Positions 20,501-29,345 of a stretch of 32,080 nt of DNA are shown in pieces. A program made the translations under genes and the position numbers. How positions within the stretch are numbered: position 1 is the first letter of the stretch; the number at the start of each line of letters is the position of its first letter. Source of the DNA: Candidatus Omnitrophota bacterium (GTDB lineage: Bacteria > Omnitrophota > Gorgyraeia > Gorgyraeales > Gorgyraeaceae); NCBI GenBank assembly GCA_030649895.1, contig JAUSEX010000010.1:1-32080 (forward strand), in the 5' to 3' direction. The notes under the pieces were generated by a model. The model was not told the origin of the DNA, did no database searches, and worked only from the letters and a program-made list of their open reading frames with translations.

Positions 20501-22129
20501 ATGTCATTTATGACCTACCGCAAATTTAAAATGCACTTCATGGAACACTGGGTTAAAACCGCTGTCGTGTTAACAATAATCATACTTATAATCCTGGCCA
20601 TCTGGGGAATGATGTCCTTGGAATCGTTCTATCGCAACCTCACTATAGCTCAGATGCCTATAAGCATACTCCTGGCGGGCCTTAACGCAGGTATTTTTGT
20701 ATTCATGTACATGACGTTCATGCAGGGCGGCTTTTCGAAGATAAAACAAACTACAATAAAAGGCGAAAATGTAAATATCCACTGGGACGACGTTATAGGG
20801 ATGGACGAGGCAAAGCAGGAATCGCTAGAGGTCGTGCAACTAATAAAAGACAGGACCAAGCTTTTAAAAATAGGCGGAAAAATCTTAAGAGGGCTTTTAA
20901 TGGTAGGGCCTCCGGGCTGCGGTAAAACATATCTCGCCAAGGCAATTGCAACAGAGGCAGGCATCCCTTTTATAACCATGTCAGGAAGCGAATTTACGGA
21001 AATATTCGTAGGCGTCGGCGCATCCCGCGTAAGAAAATTATTCAAGAGGGCCCGAATCCTGGCATATGGCTATGGGGCATCTATTATTTTTATAGATGAG
21101 CTGGATGCTATAGGCAGACAGCGCTCTTTCAGTTTTATGGGCGGCAGTCAGGAAACCAACAGCACCCAGAACCAGCTTCTTGTAGAAATGGACGGCCTTC
21201 AAGAAAAGGATTGCAATGTAATTATCATAGGCGCTACAAATGCCGCGGAAGGCGTCCTAGACGAAGCGCTCTTGAGACCTGGAAGGTTTGATAGAAAAAT
21301 CTATATAGACAAGCCCAACCTGCAAGAAAGAGAAAAAGTATTTGAATATTACCTTAAAAAAGTAACCTACGATAAAAATATTGACATAGGCAAGCTTGCC
21401 AGGCAGGCAGTGCATAAATCGCCCGCTGAGATTGAGAACATGATAAAAGAAGCTGCTCTTATAGCAACAAGAAATAAAAAAGAAACTGTTGGCACCAAAG
21501 AATTATCGGAAGCCATGGAACGCATTGACATGGGCTTAAAACACAGAAAGCATATGACAAAAGAAGAAAAAGAAATGGTTGCGTTTCACGAAACAGGACA
21601 TCTGGTAACCATGTATATGCTCCATCCTACTGATGATGTGTTCAAGGCTTCAATAATATCGCGCAAAGAGGCCCTGGGGGTAGTGCACTCTCAGCCCAGA
21701 GAAGAGTTATATACGCATAATAAGAAAAAACTCCTGGCTGATATAAAAGTAAGTATTAGCGGATATGTCGCAGAAAAAATAAGATTTGGGACTACAAGCA
21801 CCGGCGTTGCTTCTGATTTTCAGAAATGCATGCAAATAGCTAACTATATGGTCTGGAAAGTGGGCATGAGCGATGCGGAATACATTGGAGACTATACCAC
21901 GATACCTGAGAACCTGCTGTCAGAATCATTAAAAGAAAAACTAAACGCTGAAACAGATAAAATATTGCAAAACTGCATTAAGGATGCAGAAAATCTTCTT
22001 AAAAAAGAATGGCCTATAGTAGAACGTTTTGCAAAAGAGCTTATTGAAAAAGAAGAGCTGGAATACGACGAGATTGAAGCGATATTCAGTGAATATGGAA
22101 AAGGCCACAGCCCCAAGAAGCTTGCATGA
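20501..22129 (+). CDS. FtsH-like membrane AAA ATPase / zinc metalloprotease with shortened N-terminal region
   Basis: GPPGCGKT Walker A, IIFIDELDAIG Walker B, LLRPGRFDRKI, HETGH zinc motif, TTSTGVASDFQK; two TM helices with a short loop. Start moved to 20501: RBS AAAGGAG precedes it, and the ORF-track ATG at 20462 overlaps the -10. Confidence 0.93.
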   Translation: MSFMTYRKFKMHFMEHWVKTAVVLTIIILIILAIWGMMSLESFYRNLTIAQMPISILLAGLNAGIFVFMYMTFMQGGFSKIKQTTIKGENVNIHWDDVIGMDEAKQESLEVVQLIKDRTKLLKIGGKILRGLLMVGPPGCGKTYLAKAIATEAGIPFITMSGSEFTEIFVGVGASRVRKLFKRARILAYGYGASIIFIDELDAIGRQRSFSFMGGSQETNSTQNQLLVEMDGLQEKDCNVIIIGATNAAEGVLDEALLRPGRFDRKIYIDKPNLQEREKVFEYYLKKVTYDKNIDIGKLARQAVHKSPAEIENMIKEAALIATRNKKETVGTKELSEAMERIDMGLKHRKHMTKEEKEMVAFHETGHLVTMYMLHPTDDVFKASIISRKEALGVVHSQPREELYTHNKKKLLADIKVSISGYVAEKIRFGTTSTGVASDFQKCMQIANYMVWKVGMSDAEYIGDYTTIPENLLSESLKEKLNAETDKILQNCIKDAENLLKKEWPIVERFAKELIEKEELEYDEIEAIFSEYGKGHSPKKLA

Positions 22130-23370
22130 ACGTCTTCCTGAAAAACCACAAGGCCTTAATTATATCCTGGTTTATTGCGGCAAGCCTTGCTGGTTGCAAT
22201 AAACCAACCTACCCCACAGGCAAAGTAGAAGAATCCGTACTGAAACTTTGTAAAGACGAATATAAACTCGACAACGTAAAAGTAAAAATTTTAGGTTCTA
22301 CCTTAGGCGTATATATCCCCATAGAAGGCCTTGTAGATTCTGATCTGAAACTAGATGAAAAAGCGGGGAAAAAAATAGAAGGCGTAGCCCTCTCTATTCA
22401 TCGCGTTATCACATCCACAGACGTGCCTTTGAAATTCTATGTTCTCACTGCCAGGGACACAAAAACCATCGGCGTAGAATTCATGCTTACAGGTTTTGTA
22501 TACGACGTGATAAGAGTCAGGCTCTACGACATATCAAGAGGCGAATATTTTCAGAGGATATTAAGGGATTTCAGGTTTAACCCGGCTACAGCAGGAGAAC
22601 AAAAAGTAAAAGAACTGTTTGCTACGTTAAATAAAAATGAGTCTATGGTAGAGGCCCTTAAATCCATATTATATCCCGTATATGCGATAGGCAAACCCGG
22701 GTCTCAAAAAATAGAAGTAGCCAGCATAGAATCAAAAGAATTGTCAGAAAAAGAATCCCTGCTTTATGTAAAAACCATTGAAGAATACAAGCCTTCTCCG
22801 GGATTCGAAGCGTACCTCGCAATATTCCCTCCTGGATTCCAAAATGAGTATCTCTTTTTAATAGATATGTCTTTATTTGCAAGTCCCCTGAGAGAGATTG
22901 TATCAAAATATTTTTATTCAAATAACGAAATAAGACAAAGAAATCTAAAGGATACCTTTGAACAATATAAGGATTCCGGAACTATAGGAATAGACGGCTT
23001 CCCGAAAAAAGACCTGGATATCGGGTGGTTTTTAAGCCAGCAGATTTCCAGAAGGATAAAATCACTTTTTGAAGAAGATAAGAAATTAAAGAATAGCTAT
23101 AAAGTCGTTTCAAGCCTGGGAGAGATAAAAGACCGGTCTTTTCAGTTTAAATTCAATATAACCTCCAATAACAATAAGGAAGAGGACCAAAAAATTATAT
23201 TTTCCAAGATATTAAAAATGGCTGGCAAAGTCCTGCACCTTTACAAATTTGAAGAATACAAAGACGTTGAATTTATAAATGCCGTGGATAACGGGGGAAA
23301 AATATCTCTTTCAAAAGAGGACCTGGAAAGATTCAGAAAAGACATGCTAAAAATAGAAGACCTAATCTAA
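22126..23370 (+). CDS. Conserved putative lipoprotein of unknown function
   Basis: 414 aa; N-terminal signal with lipobox-like LAGC; ATGA overlap with the upstream FtsH-like gene. Confidence 0.7.
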   Translation: MNVFLKNHKALIISWFIAASLAGCNKPTYPTGKVEESVLKLCKDEYKLDNVKVKILGSTLGVYIPIEGLVDSDLKLDEKAGKKIEGVALSIHRVITSTDVPLKFYVLTARDTKTIGVEFMLTGFVYDVIRVRLYDISRGEYFQRILRDFRFNPATAGEQKVKELFATLNKNESMVEALKSILYPVYAIGKPGSQKIEVASIESKELSEKESLLYVKTIEEYKPSPGFEAYLAIFPPGFQNEYLFLIDMSLFASPLREIVSKYFYSNNEIRQRNLKDTFEQYKDSGTIGIDGFPKKDLDIGWFLSQQISRRIKSLFEEDKKLKNSYKVVSSLGEIKDRSFQFKFNITSNNNKEEDQKIIFSKILKMAGKVLHLYKFEEYKDVEFINAVDNGGKISLSKEDLERFRKDMLKIEDLI

Positions 23371-23964
23371 TATCCTCACCCTTCTTCCCTCTATCTTTAA
23401 TTTTCCTTCTATAAATAACTGGATTGCCCTGGGATAGATTTTATGCTCCTCTTCGTGAATGGCTTCTGCGAGGGTTTCTTCCGTATCGTCTTCCGTAACC
23501 TTGACAGGCGACTGTAATATTACAGGGCCTGCGTCCATATCCAGCGTAACAAAATGAACCGTAATCCCTGTTATCTTCACGCCGTATTCAAATGCATCCC
23601 TTACGCCATGGCCGCCTTTAAAAGACGGCAAAAGCGCGGGATGTATGTTCAGGATTTTATTTTCATAAGCGCTTATAAAATCTCCTGAAAGCATGCGCAT
23701 GTAACCCGCCAGAACCACAAGGTCTATATTTTCTTTTTTAAGACATTTTAATATCTCTGCTTCAAAATCTTTTTTTGTTTTAAAGTTCTTTTTTTCGACT
23801 ACAAGCGTTTTAATCCCGGAGGTTTTCGCCCTTGTCAAGGCGTAACAATCGGGCGTATCAGAAACTACAAGTTTTATATCAGCTTTTATGTAGCCTTTTT
23901 TCTGGCTGTCTATTATGGCCTGCAGATTAGTCCCGTTTCCGGAACAAAAAATCGCTATATTCAT
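23362..23964 (-). CDS. purN: Phosphoribosylglycinamide formyltransferase
   Basis: IAIFCSGNGTNLQAIID, VVLAGYMRML, ILNIHPALLPSFKGGHGVRDAFEYGVKITGITVHFV. Confidence 0.96.
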   Translation of the reverse strand: MNIAIFCSGNGTNLQAIIDSQKKGYIKADIKLVVSDTPDCYALTRAKTSGIKTLVVEKKNFKTKKDFEAEILKCLKKENIDLVVLAGYMRMLSGDFISAYENKILNIHPALLPSFKGGHGVRDAFEYGVKITGITVHFVTLDMDAGPVILQSPVKVTEDDTEETLAEAIHEEEHKIYPRAIQLFIEGKLKIEGRRVRILD

Positions 23965-24290
23965 ACAAAAACCTCTTCTATTTTCTTTAAAATATCCCTC
24001 TTGGAAGCAGCGCCTACCACCCTCGCCACTTCTTCGCCATTGCTGAAAAATATAAGCGTAGGTATATTCATAACGCTGAGATTAGTTGCCACATCCATAG
24101 CGTCATCTATGTTCAATTTTGCAACTTTATATTTACCTTTATATTCATTCGCTATCTCTTCGATTGTAGGCGCCAGCATTTTGCACGGCATGCACCATGT
24201 AGCCCAAAAATCCACGATAACAGGTTTATCCGACTTCAGCACCTCTGTCTCAAAATTGTCGCCCCTTAACTCCAGAACATTTCCCGCCAT
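23961..24290 (-). CDS. trxA: Thioredoxin family protein
   Basis: VIVDFWATWCMPCKMLAPTIEEIA, IPTLIFFSNGEEV; active site CMPC rather than CGPC. Confidence 0.93.
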   Translation of the reverse strand: MAGNVLELRGDNFETEVLKSDKPVIVDFWATWCMPCKMLAPTIEEIANEYKGKYKVAKLNIDDAMDVATNLSVMNIPTLIFFSNGEEVARVVGAASKRDILKKIEEVFV

Positions 24291-24301
24291 TACTCCTCCT
24301 T

Positions 24302-25087
24302 TTATTCTTTAACTATGCACCTGGTTGGACACTTATCAATAATCGCCTGCCACGGTGTGTCTGATTTTACTTTGCTATAGTCCGCTTTAGAGAGACTGTT
24401 TTCCACTATAAACACCTCTCCGGATAATTTCTCGCAGATCTTACAGCCAATGCAGCCTACCGGACATATAGATTTTACCACTGTTATCTTATCCTGGGAA
24501 AGGCATTTTACGTAAATTTTATGCTCCGTGCTTTCTAAAACAACTATTCTCTTGGGGCACGCCTCGACGCATTTGCCGCAGGCAGTACATTTCGCTCCGT
24601 TTACTACGGGTATATTGTTGTTATCCAGACGGATCGCATCAAAAGGGCAGGCTTCTACGCAATCCCCGAAACCCACGCAACCGAATCTGCATGATTTATT
24701 CCCCCCTCCTAGCAAATTTACCCCAGCGCATGTTTTTAAGCCGTTGTATTCGTATTTATCCGCAGATTTTTTTCCTCCGTTACACATTACTCGCGCTATT
24801 TTTTTCTTTTTTAACTTTGTTTCCACTCCAAGAATTTCCGCAATTCTATTGTAAACATCCTGGCCGCCGGGAGCGCAGGCTGTAATTTCAGCTTTTCCGC
24901 CAACTATAGCCTCTGCCAAATTGGCGCACCCCGCCATGCCGCAAGCCCCGCAATTTGCTCCGGGAAGGGCGTGGAGTATTATATCTATCTTCGGGTCAAT
25001 ATTCACATTGAAAATCTTTGAGGCATACGCAAGCCCCAGGCCGAATAAAAACCCCATTACCGACATTGTTAAAATAGGTATAAGCAT
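24302..25087 (-). CDS. rnfB: Rnf electron transport complex subunit B
   Basis: ALPGANCGACGMAGCANLAEAI plus multiple CxxCxxCxxxC ferredoxin clusters. Confidence 0.95.
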   Translation of the reverse strand: MLIPILTMSVMGFLFGLGLAYASKIFNVNIDPKIDIILHALPGANCGACGMAGCANLAEAIVGGKAEITACAPGGQDVYNRIAEILGVETKLKKKKIARVMCNGGKKSADKYEYNGLKTCAGVNLLGGGNKSCRFGCVGFGDCVEACPFDAIRLDNNNIPVVNGAKCTACGKCVEACPKRIVVLESTEHKIYVKCLSQDKITVVKSICPVGCIGCKICEKLSGEVFIVENSLSKADYSKVKSDTPWQAIIDKCPTRCIVKE

Positions 25088-25104
25088 ATTAGATTAAACG
25101 CTGT

Positions 25105-25713
25105 TCAGAATCTAAAACCGCTAAATCCCATAAACGCCATTGACATAAGAGAAGCGATTATAAATGCAATAGGCGCGTCTTTAAAAGACTTTGGGATATC
25201 GCAAAGTTCAAGTCTCTCCCTTATGCCTGACATAAAAAGCATTACAAGTATATAACCAAGCCCCACGCAAAAACCCTGCAGTGCTGACATGGTAAAGCTG
25301 GTTAACGTGTTAATCCCGCGCTTAAAAAACATCTCGCTATTTAAAACAGCTACGCCAAGCACCGCGCAATTAACCGTAATAAGAGGAAGATATATGCCCA
25401 GGGTCCTATAAAGCGCCTGGCTGAATTTTTTTATGACTATCTCTACAAGCTGGACAAATGAGGCTATAACAAGGATAAATGAAATCGTCCTCAGGTACTC
25501 TATGTGGAACGGGACAAGTATGAAATTATAAATAGCCCATGTGATTATCGAGGCGCATGTGGTTACAAATGTGACTGATATGCCCATGTAAATAGCTGGC
25601 TTGGTCTCTTTTGAAATCCCTATAAACGAGCAAAGGCCCAGGAATTTAGAAAGTATAAAATTATTAACGAATATCGCGCCTATTATTACTGACAAAAACA
25701 TAGCAAGGTCCAT
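25105..25713 (-). CDS. rnfA: Rnf complex subunit A
   Basis: NNFILSKFLGLCSFIGISKE, VNCAVLGVAVLN. Confidence 0.95.
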   Translation of the reverse strand: MDLAMFLSVIIGAIFVNNFILSKFLGLCSFIGISKETKPAIYMGISVTFVTTCASIITWAIYNFILVPFHIEYLRTISFILVIASFVQLVEIVIKKFSQALYRTLGIYLPLITVNCAVLGVAVLNSEMFFKRGINTLTSFTMSALQGFCVGLGYILVMLFMSGIRERLELCDIPKSFKDAPIAFIIASLMSMAFMGFSGFRF

Positions 25714-26312
25714 TACGCAGATCTCCTTTTGCTGGACAAGAAATTAATTCCGCCAATTAAAAGCCCTATTACCAAAAGAGCCCCTGGCGCCAGCATAAAA
25801 TATAAAATCGGGTCAAAATTTTTTAAAATCAAAAATCCTAGAAACGTGCCGTTCCCTAGCAATTCTCTGATCGCCGAGATGAGTAAAAGCGCAAATGTAA
25901 AACCAACACCCATGCCCAATGCGTCCAGCATTGACGCCAAAACGTCTTCCTTGCACGCAAACGCCTCTGCTCTGCCAAGCACAATGCAGTTTACAACAAT
26001 AAGAGGCACGAATATCCCCAGAGCCTTTGAAAGTTCAGGAGCATACGCCTTCATTGCGAGCTCCACGATCGTAACAAACGTGGCTATTATGACTATAAAA
26101 CACGGGATCCTTATCTGGTCAGGGATGAATTTTCTGATTAAAGATATAATTATATTTGAGCCCAAAAGCACAAATGTAGCTGCTATTCCCATGCCAAGTC
26201 CGTTTACAACGCTCGTAGAAACTGCCAGGGCAGGACAAAGCCCCAAAACCAGACGAAATATCGGATTCTCGCTTCCTATGCCTTTAAAAAATTCCTTGAA
26301 CAGCTTTTTCAT
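25713..26312 (-). CDS. rnfE: Rnf complex subunit E
   Basis: FKGIGSENPIFRLVLGLCPALAVSTSVVNGLGMG, VNCIVLGRAEAFA. Confidence 0.95.
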   Translation of the reverse strand: MKKLFKEFFKGIGSENPIFRLVLGLCPALAVSTSVVNGLGMGIAATFVLLGSNIIISLIRKFIPDQIRIPCFIVIIATFVTIVELAMKAYAPELSKALGIFVPLIVVNCIVLGRAEAFACKEDVLASMLDALGMGVGFTFALLLISAIRELLGNGTFLGFLILKNFDPILYFMLAPGALLVIGLLIGGINFLSSKRRSA

Positions 26313-27247
26313 TTTTTTATAAACCCGTATTTTTTAGTTTTTGTGAATCTGTCTATTATAGGTACAGCCGCATTCATAAATAATATTGAATAACATACGC
26401 CTTCAGGATACCCCCCTCTCAATCTTATTATAGCGGTCAATACTCCGCAGCCTATGCCAAAAACTATCTTGCCTTTTTTTGTAAGCGGCGAGGTCACGTA
26501 ATCAGTAGCCATGAAAAAAGCTCCCAGGATGATTCCTCCTGCTAATATATTAAAAATAAAATCTCCTTTAAAAAACCCTTCTTTTCCGAACACCCAGGTA
26601 ATAATGCCGACTGTGCCTATATAGCTCAGAGGTACGCGCAGAGAGATTATTTTAGTAACCAGTAAGAATGCAACGCCTATTAATAGCGCTATTACGCAGA
26701 CCTCGCCTAAAGACCCCGGCCTATTCCCAAGAAATAAATCCATATAGCTAAAATGCACGCTGGCCTTTTTGGCCAAGGGCGTTGCCCCTGATATTGCATC
26801 AGGCCACCACCTCGGGTTTTTCCATGCGGTCATATAGACAGGCCAGGATATCTGCAGAAACGCCCTGCCCACAAGAGCGGGATTAAATATATTCTGCCCG
26901 AGCCCGCCGAAAATCTGTTTTCCCAGGGCTATGCTGATCATTCCTCCTACGATAGGTATCCAGAAAGGCGTCTGGGGCGGAAGATTGTACGCCAGAAGCA
27001 ATCCTGTCAATACGGCGCTGCCGTCCAGGACAGCTTTTGGATCCTTATTCCTTAATTTTAAAAATAAGGCCTCTGTAAAGATACAGGATAATATCGAAAA
27101 TGCTATCACGTTAAGGCTTGATATGCCGAATATATATACCCCGGCTATGCCCGCCGGGATCAAAGAAATCACCACCGCCCACATAATCTTATTCGTGGTC
27201 TGGCTTGATTTAATATGCGGGCTTGGGGAAACAGTCAATTTACTCAT
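26309..27247 (-). CDS. rnfD: Rnf complex subunit D
   Basis: SPHIKSSQTTNKIMWAVVISLIPA, NPALVGRAFLQISWP, flavinylation-type SGATPLAKK, MATDYVTSPLTKKGK. Confidence 0.95.
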   Translation of the reverse strand: MSKLTVSPSPHIKSSQTTNKIMWAVVISLIPAGIAGVYIFGISSLNVIAFSILSCIFTEALFLKLRNKDPKAVLDGSAVLTGLLLAYNLPPQTPFWIPIVGGMISIALGKQIFGGLGQNIFNPALVGRAFLQISWPVYMTAWKNPRWWPDAISGATPLAKKASVHFSYMDLFLGNRPGSLGEVCVIALLIGVAFLLVTKIISLRVPLSYIGTVGIITWVFGKEGFFKGDFIFNILAGGIILGAFFMATDYVTSPLTKKGKIVFGIGCGVLTAIIRLRGGYPEGVCYSILFMNAAVPIIDRFTKTKKYGFIKK

Positions 27248-27779
27248 TTTTATTTTTTAACATTTCCATACTGCTTGATTTTACCGAATCTAGAAACGCC
27301 CTTGACGATATAGTTGCGCCTGCAACAGCATTTATATTATTCTTTGAAAGCTCTAATTCGCTGACGTTTCTATTTATAAATTGTTTTATAAAAGAAATAT
27401 CAGCTACCTTAACTCCAAGGCCGGGGGTCTCGTTTTGCGAAATCACTCTTAAGCCTATAACCGTCCCATCTTTTTTTATGCCTACCATTGTCTCTATAAC
27501 GCTTGAATATCCATACTTTTTTACTATAAAGACATAGCCATTTAACTGAGAGCTCTTTCCCTTAAAAGCCTTCCAATATTGCACAACCCCGTCTTTTTCC
27601 ACGGGCTCTATCCTGTCAGCCACCTCTTCAGGCATTACCTGCTTAAGGGCCTCGGCCTGCGCCATTCTAATTTGCTCTTCTATCTTTGGCTTAGTAATAT
27701 TATAAGTAGTCGCAAGAATCGAAGCTGCTGCCAGGTTTACAAGAAATAGAATAAACGCGAATTTCAAAATAGTGTTCAT
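27240..27779 (-). CDS. rnfG: Rnf complex subunit G (FMN-binding)
   Basis: NETPGLGVKV, INAVAGATISSRAF. Confidence 0.93.
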   Translation of the reverse strand: MNTILKFAFILFLVNLAAASILATTYNITKPKIEEQIRMAQAEALKQVMPEEVADRIEPVEKDGVVQYWKAFKGKSSQLNGYVFIVKKYGYSSVIETMVGIKKDGTVIGLRVISQNETPGLGVKVADISFIKQFINRNVSELELSKNNINAVAGATISSRAFLDSVKSSSMEMLKNKNE

Positions 27780-29095
27780 TGCCTTTTTGCCTTGAGCTTA
27801 GTAAGTTTTATAAGCTGCACCAGAGGTATATTGGATGGACACACATAACTGCAAGACCCGCATTCAATACAGTCAAAAGGGTCATAAGAACCCGCTATAT
27901 CAAATTTTTCTTTTTTAGCCCCCAGCCCTATCATGCAAGGCATAAGCCCTGCAGGGCACGCCTCAATACACCTGGCGCATCTTATGCAATCAAGCTCTTT
28001 TTCTTTTAACATAAATCTCTTATCAAAGATAAGTATGCCTGACGTACCTTTAATAACAGGCGCATTCGAATTGCTTTGCGCCACTCCTGTCATAGGGCCG
28101 CCCATTATAATTTTATGGATATCAGCCTTTGGGCTTAGCCCGCAATAGTCCAGGACATCCTTTATAGGAGTGCCTATTCTAACTAAAACATTTTTTGCTA
28201 TATTAGAAAAACTGCCTGATACAGTTATGATCCTTTCGTATAAAGGCTTTTTTAAATAAACTGCCTCATAGATAGCAAAAACTGTCTGCACGTTATTGAC
28301 CACAACTCCTATATCCAGAGGCAGCTTCCCGGAAGGGACTTCTTTATTTAATAAAGTTTTTATAAGCTGCTTTTCCCCTCCCTGTGGATACCTTGTTTTA
28401 AGGGCCTTTACTTTGAGCCTTGAGCCTTGAGCCTTGAGCAAAAATATAACGCTATTCATGCTTTCTATCGCGTCTAATTTATTTTCCTCTATACCTATAA
28501 TCACATCTTCAACCCCCAGGACCTTTGCTATCAATTGAACTCCCAAGATTATTTCTTTTGATTTCTCAAGCATCAGGCGGTGGTCGCACGCAAGAAAAGG
28601 CTCGCACTCTGCTCCGTTTATAATAAGCGTGTGTATTTTTTTAGAAGGCATTAAAGTCAGTTTTACGACTGAAGGAAATGCAGCCCCTCCGAGCCCTACA
28701 ATGCCTGAGCCTTTTATCAGATCTAATATGTTTTCTCGCGACAGCGCTGAAATGTCTTTGACAGGCAGCGTATCTATCGAGGCTTTTGCATCCAGGCCGT
28801 CTGATTCTATTATAATTGCCCTGGAACTTCCTATGATAGGATTAGGGCTTTCTTCTATAGCGATAACCTTGCCTGAAATACTTGAATGGAGATTAGCGGA
28901 GATAAACCCCTTTGCCTGCGCTATTAATGATCCTGTTTTAACGCTATCGCCTACATTAACTATCGGTTCCGAAGGGGCTCCTGCGTGCTGGGATAGAAGC
29001 AGTATAGCTTTTTTGGGAAGCGAGGCTATTTCTATCTTTTTATTCTTCGCAATATCTTTAAAATCAGGAGGATGTATAAAATTTGCGGTAACCAT
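27776..29095 (-). CDS. rnfC: Rnf complex subunit C
   Basis: GGAAFPSVVKL, INGAECEPFLACDHRLM, CIRCARCIEACPAGLMP, CIECGSCSYVCPSNIPLVQ. Confidence 0.96.
   Translation of the reverse strand: MVTANFIHPPDFKDIAKNKKIEIASLPKKAILLLSQHAGAPSEPIVNVGDSVKTGSLIAQAKGFISANLHSSISGKVIAIEESPNPIIGSSRAIIIESDGLDAKASIDTLPVKDISALSRENILDLIKGSGIVGLGGAAFPSVVKLTLMPSKKIHTLIINGAECEPFLACDHRLMLEKSKEIILGVQLIAKVLGVEDVIIGIEENKLDAIESMNSVIFLLKAQGSRLKVKALKTRYPQGGEKQLIKTLLNKEVPSGKLPLDIGVVVNNVQTVFAIYEAVYLKKPLYERIITVSGSFSNIAKNVLVRIGTPIKDVLDYCGLSPKADIHKIIMGGPMTGVAQSNSNAPVIKGTSGILIFDKRFMLKEKELDCIRCARCIEACPAGLMPCMIGLGAKKEKFDIAGSYDPFDCIECGSCSYVCPSNIPLVQLIKLTKLKAKRQ
28413..28439. repeat. Heptanucleotide tandem repeat (TTGAGCC)x3.9 inside rnfC
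   Basis: ttgagcc ttgagcc ttgagcc ttgagc read directly. Confidence 0.95.
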
Positions 29096-29125
29096 AGCTG
29101 CTTATTATACATAAAAGCCGGTTTC

Positions 29126-29154
29126 TTGACAAGGCTTTTGAGTTCGTGTATACT
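29126..29154 (+). promoter_or_regulatory. Near-consensus sigma70 promoter
   Basis: TTGACA - 17 nt - TATACT, upstream of small ORF 29173-29340. Confidence 0.8.
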
Positions 29155-29172
29155 CCTTAATAGGAGATCAAA

Positions 29173-29340
29173 ATGACTGTCGTAGTATTCGGAAAATGCT
29201 GTACAGACTGCCAGGTTTACTGGACATGCGAAACCAAGTGGTACAGGGGCGAACAGCATGAAAACGCTGTATGTTGTCCTACCTGTAACTATCATTCAAA
29301 ATGCAAAAAATCAAATAAACCAAAAAAGAAACGGAAATAA
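29173..29340 (+). CDS. Cys-rich 55-aa microprotein of unknown function
   Basis: Own translation MTVVVFGKCCTDCQVYWTCETKWYRGEQHENAVCCPTCNYHSKCKKSNKPKKKRK*; RBS-like TAGGAG 5' of ATG; own promoter; absent from ORF track. Confidence 0.7.
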   Translation: MTVVVFGKCCTDCQVYWTCETKWYRGEQHENAVCCPTCNYHSKCKKSNKPKKKRK

Positions 29341-29345
29341 CGCTT

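Noticed and set aside
20650-21045. Minus-strand 131-aa ORF
   Set aside because: Antisense to the FtsH-like gene; no independent support.
25729-26322. Plus-strand 197-aa ORF antisense to rnfE
   Set aside because: Fully antisense to a confidently identified gene; low-complexity Ser/Pro/Asn composition without family motifs.
28629-29114. Plus-strand 161-aa ORF antisense to rnfC
   Set aside because: Antisense shadow ORF of rnfC; no recognisable motif.
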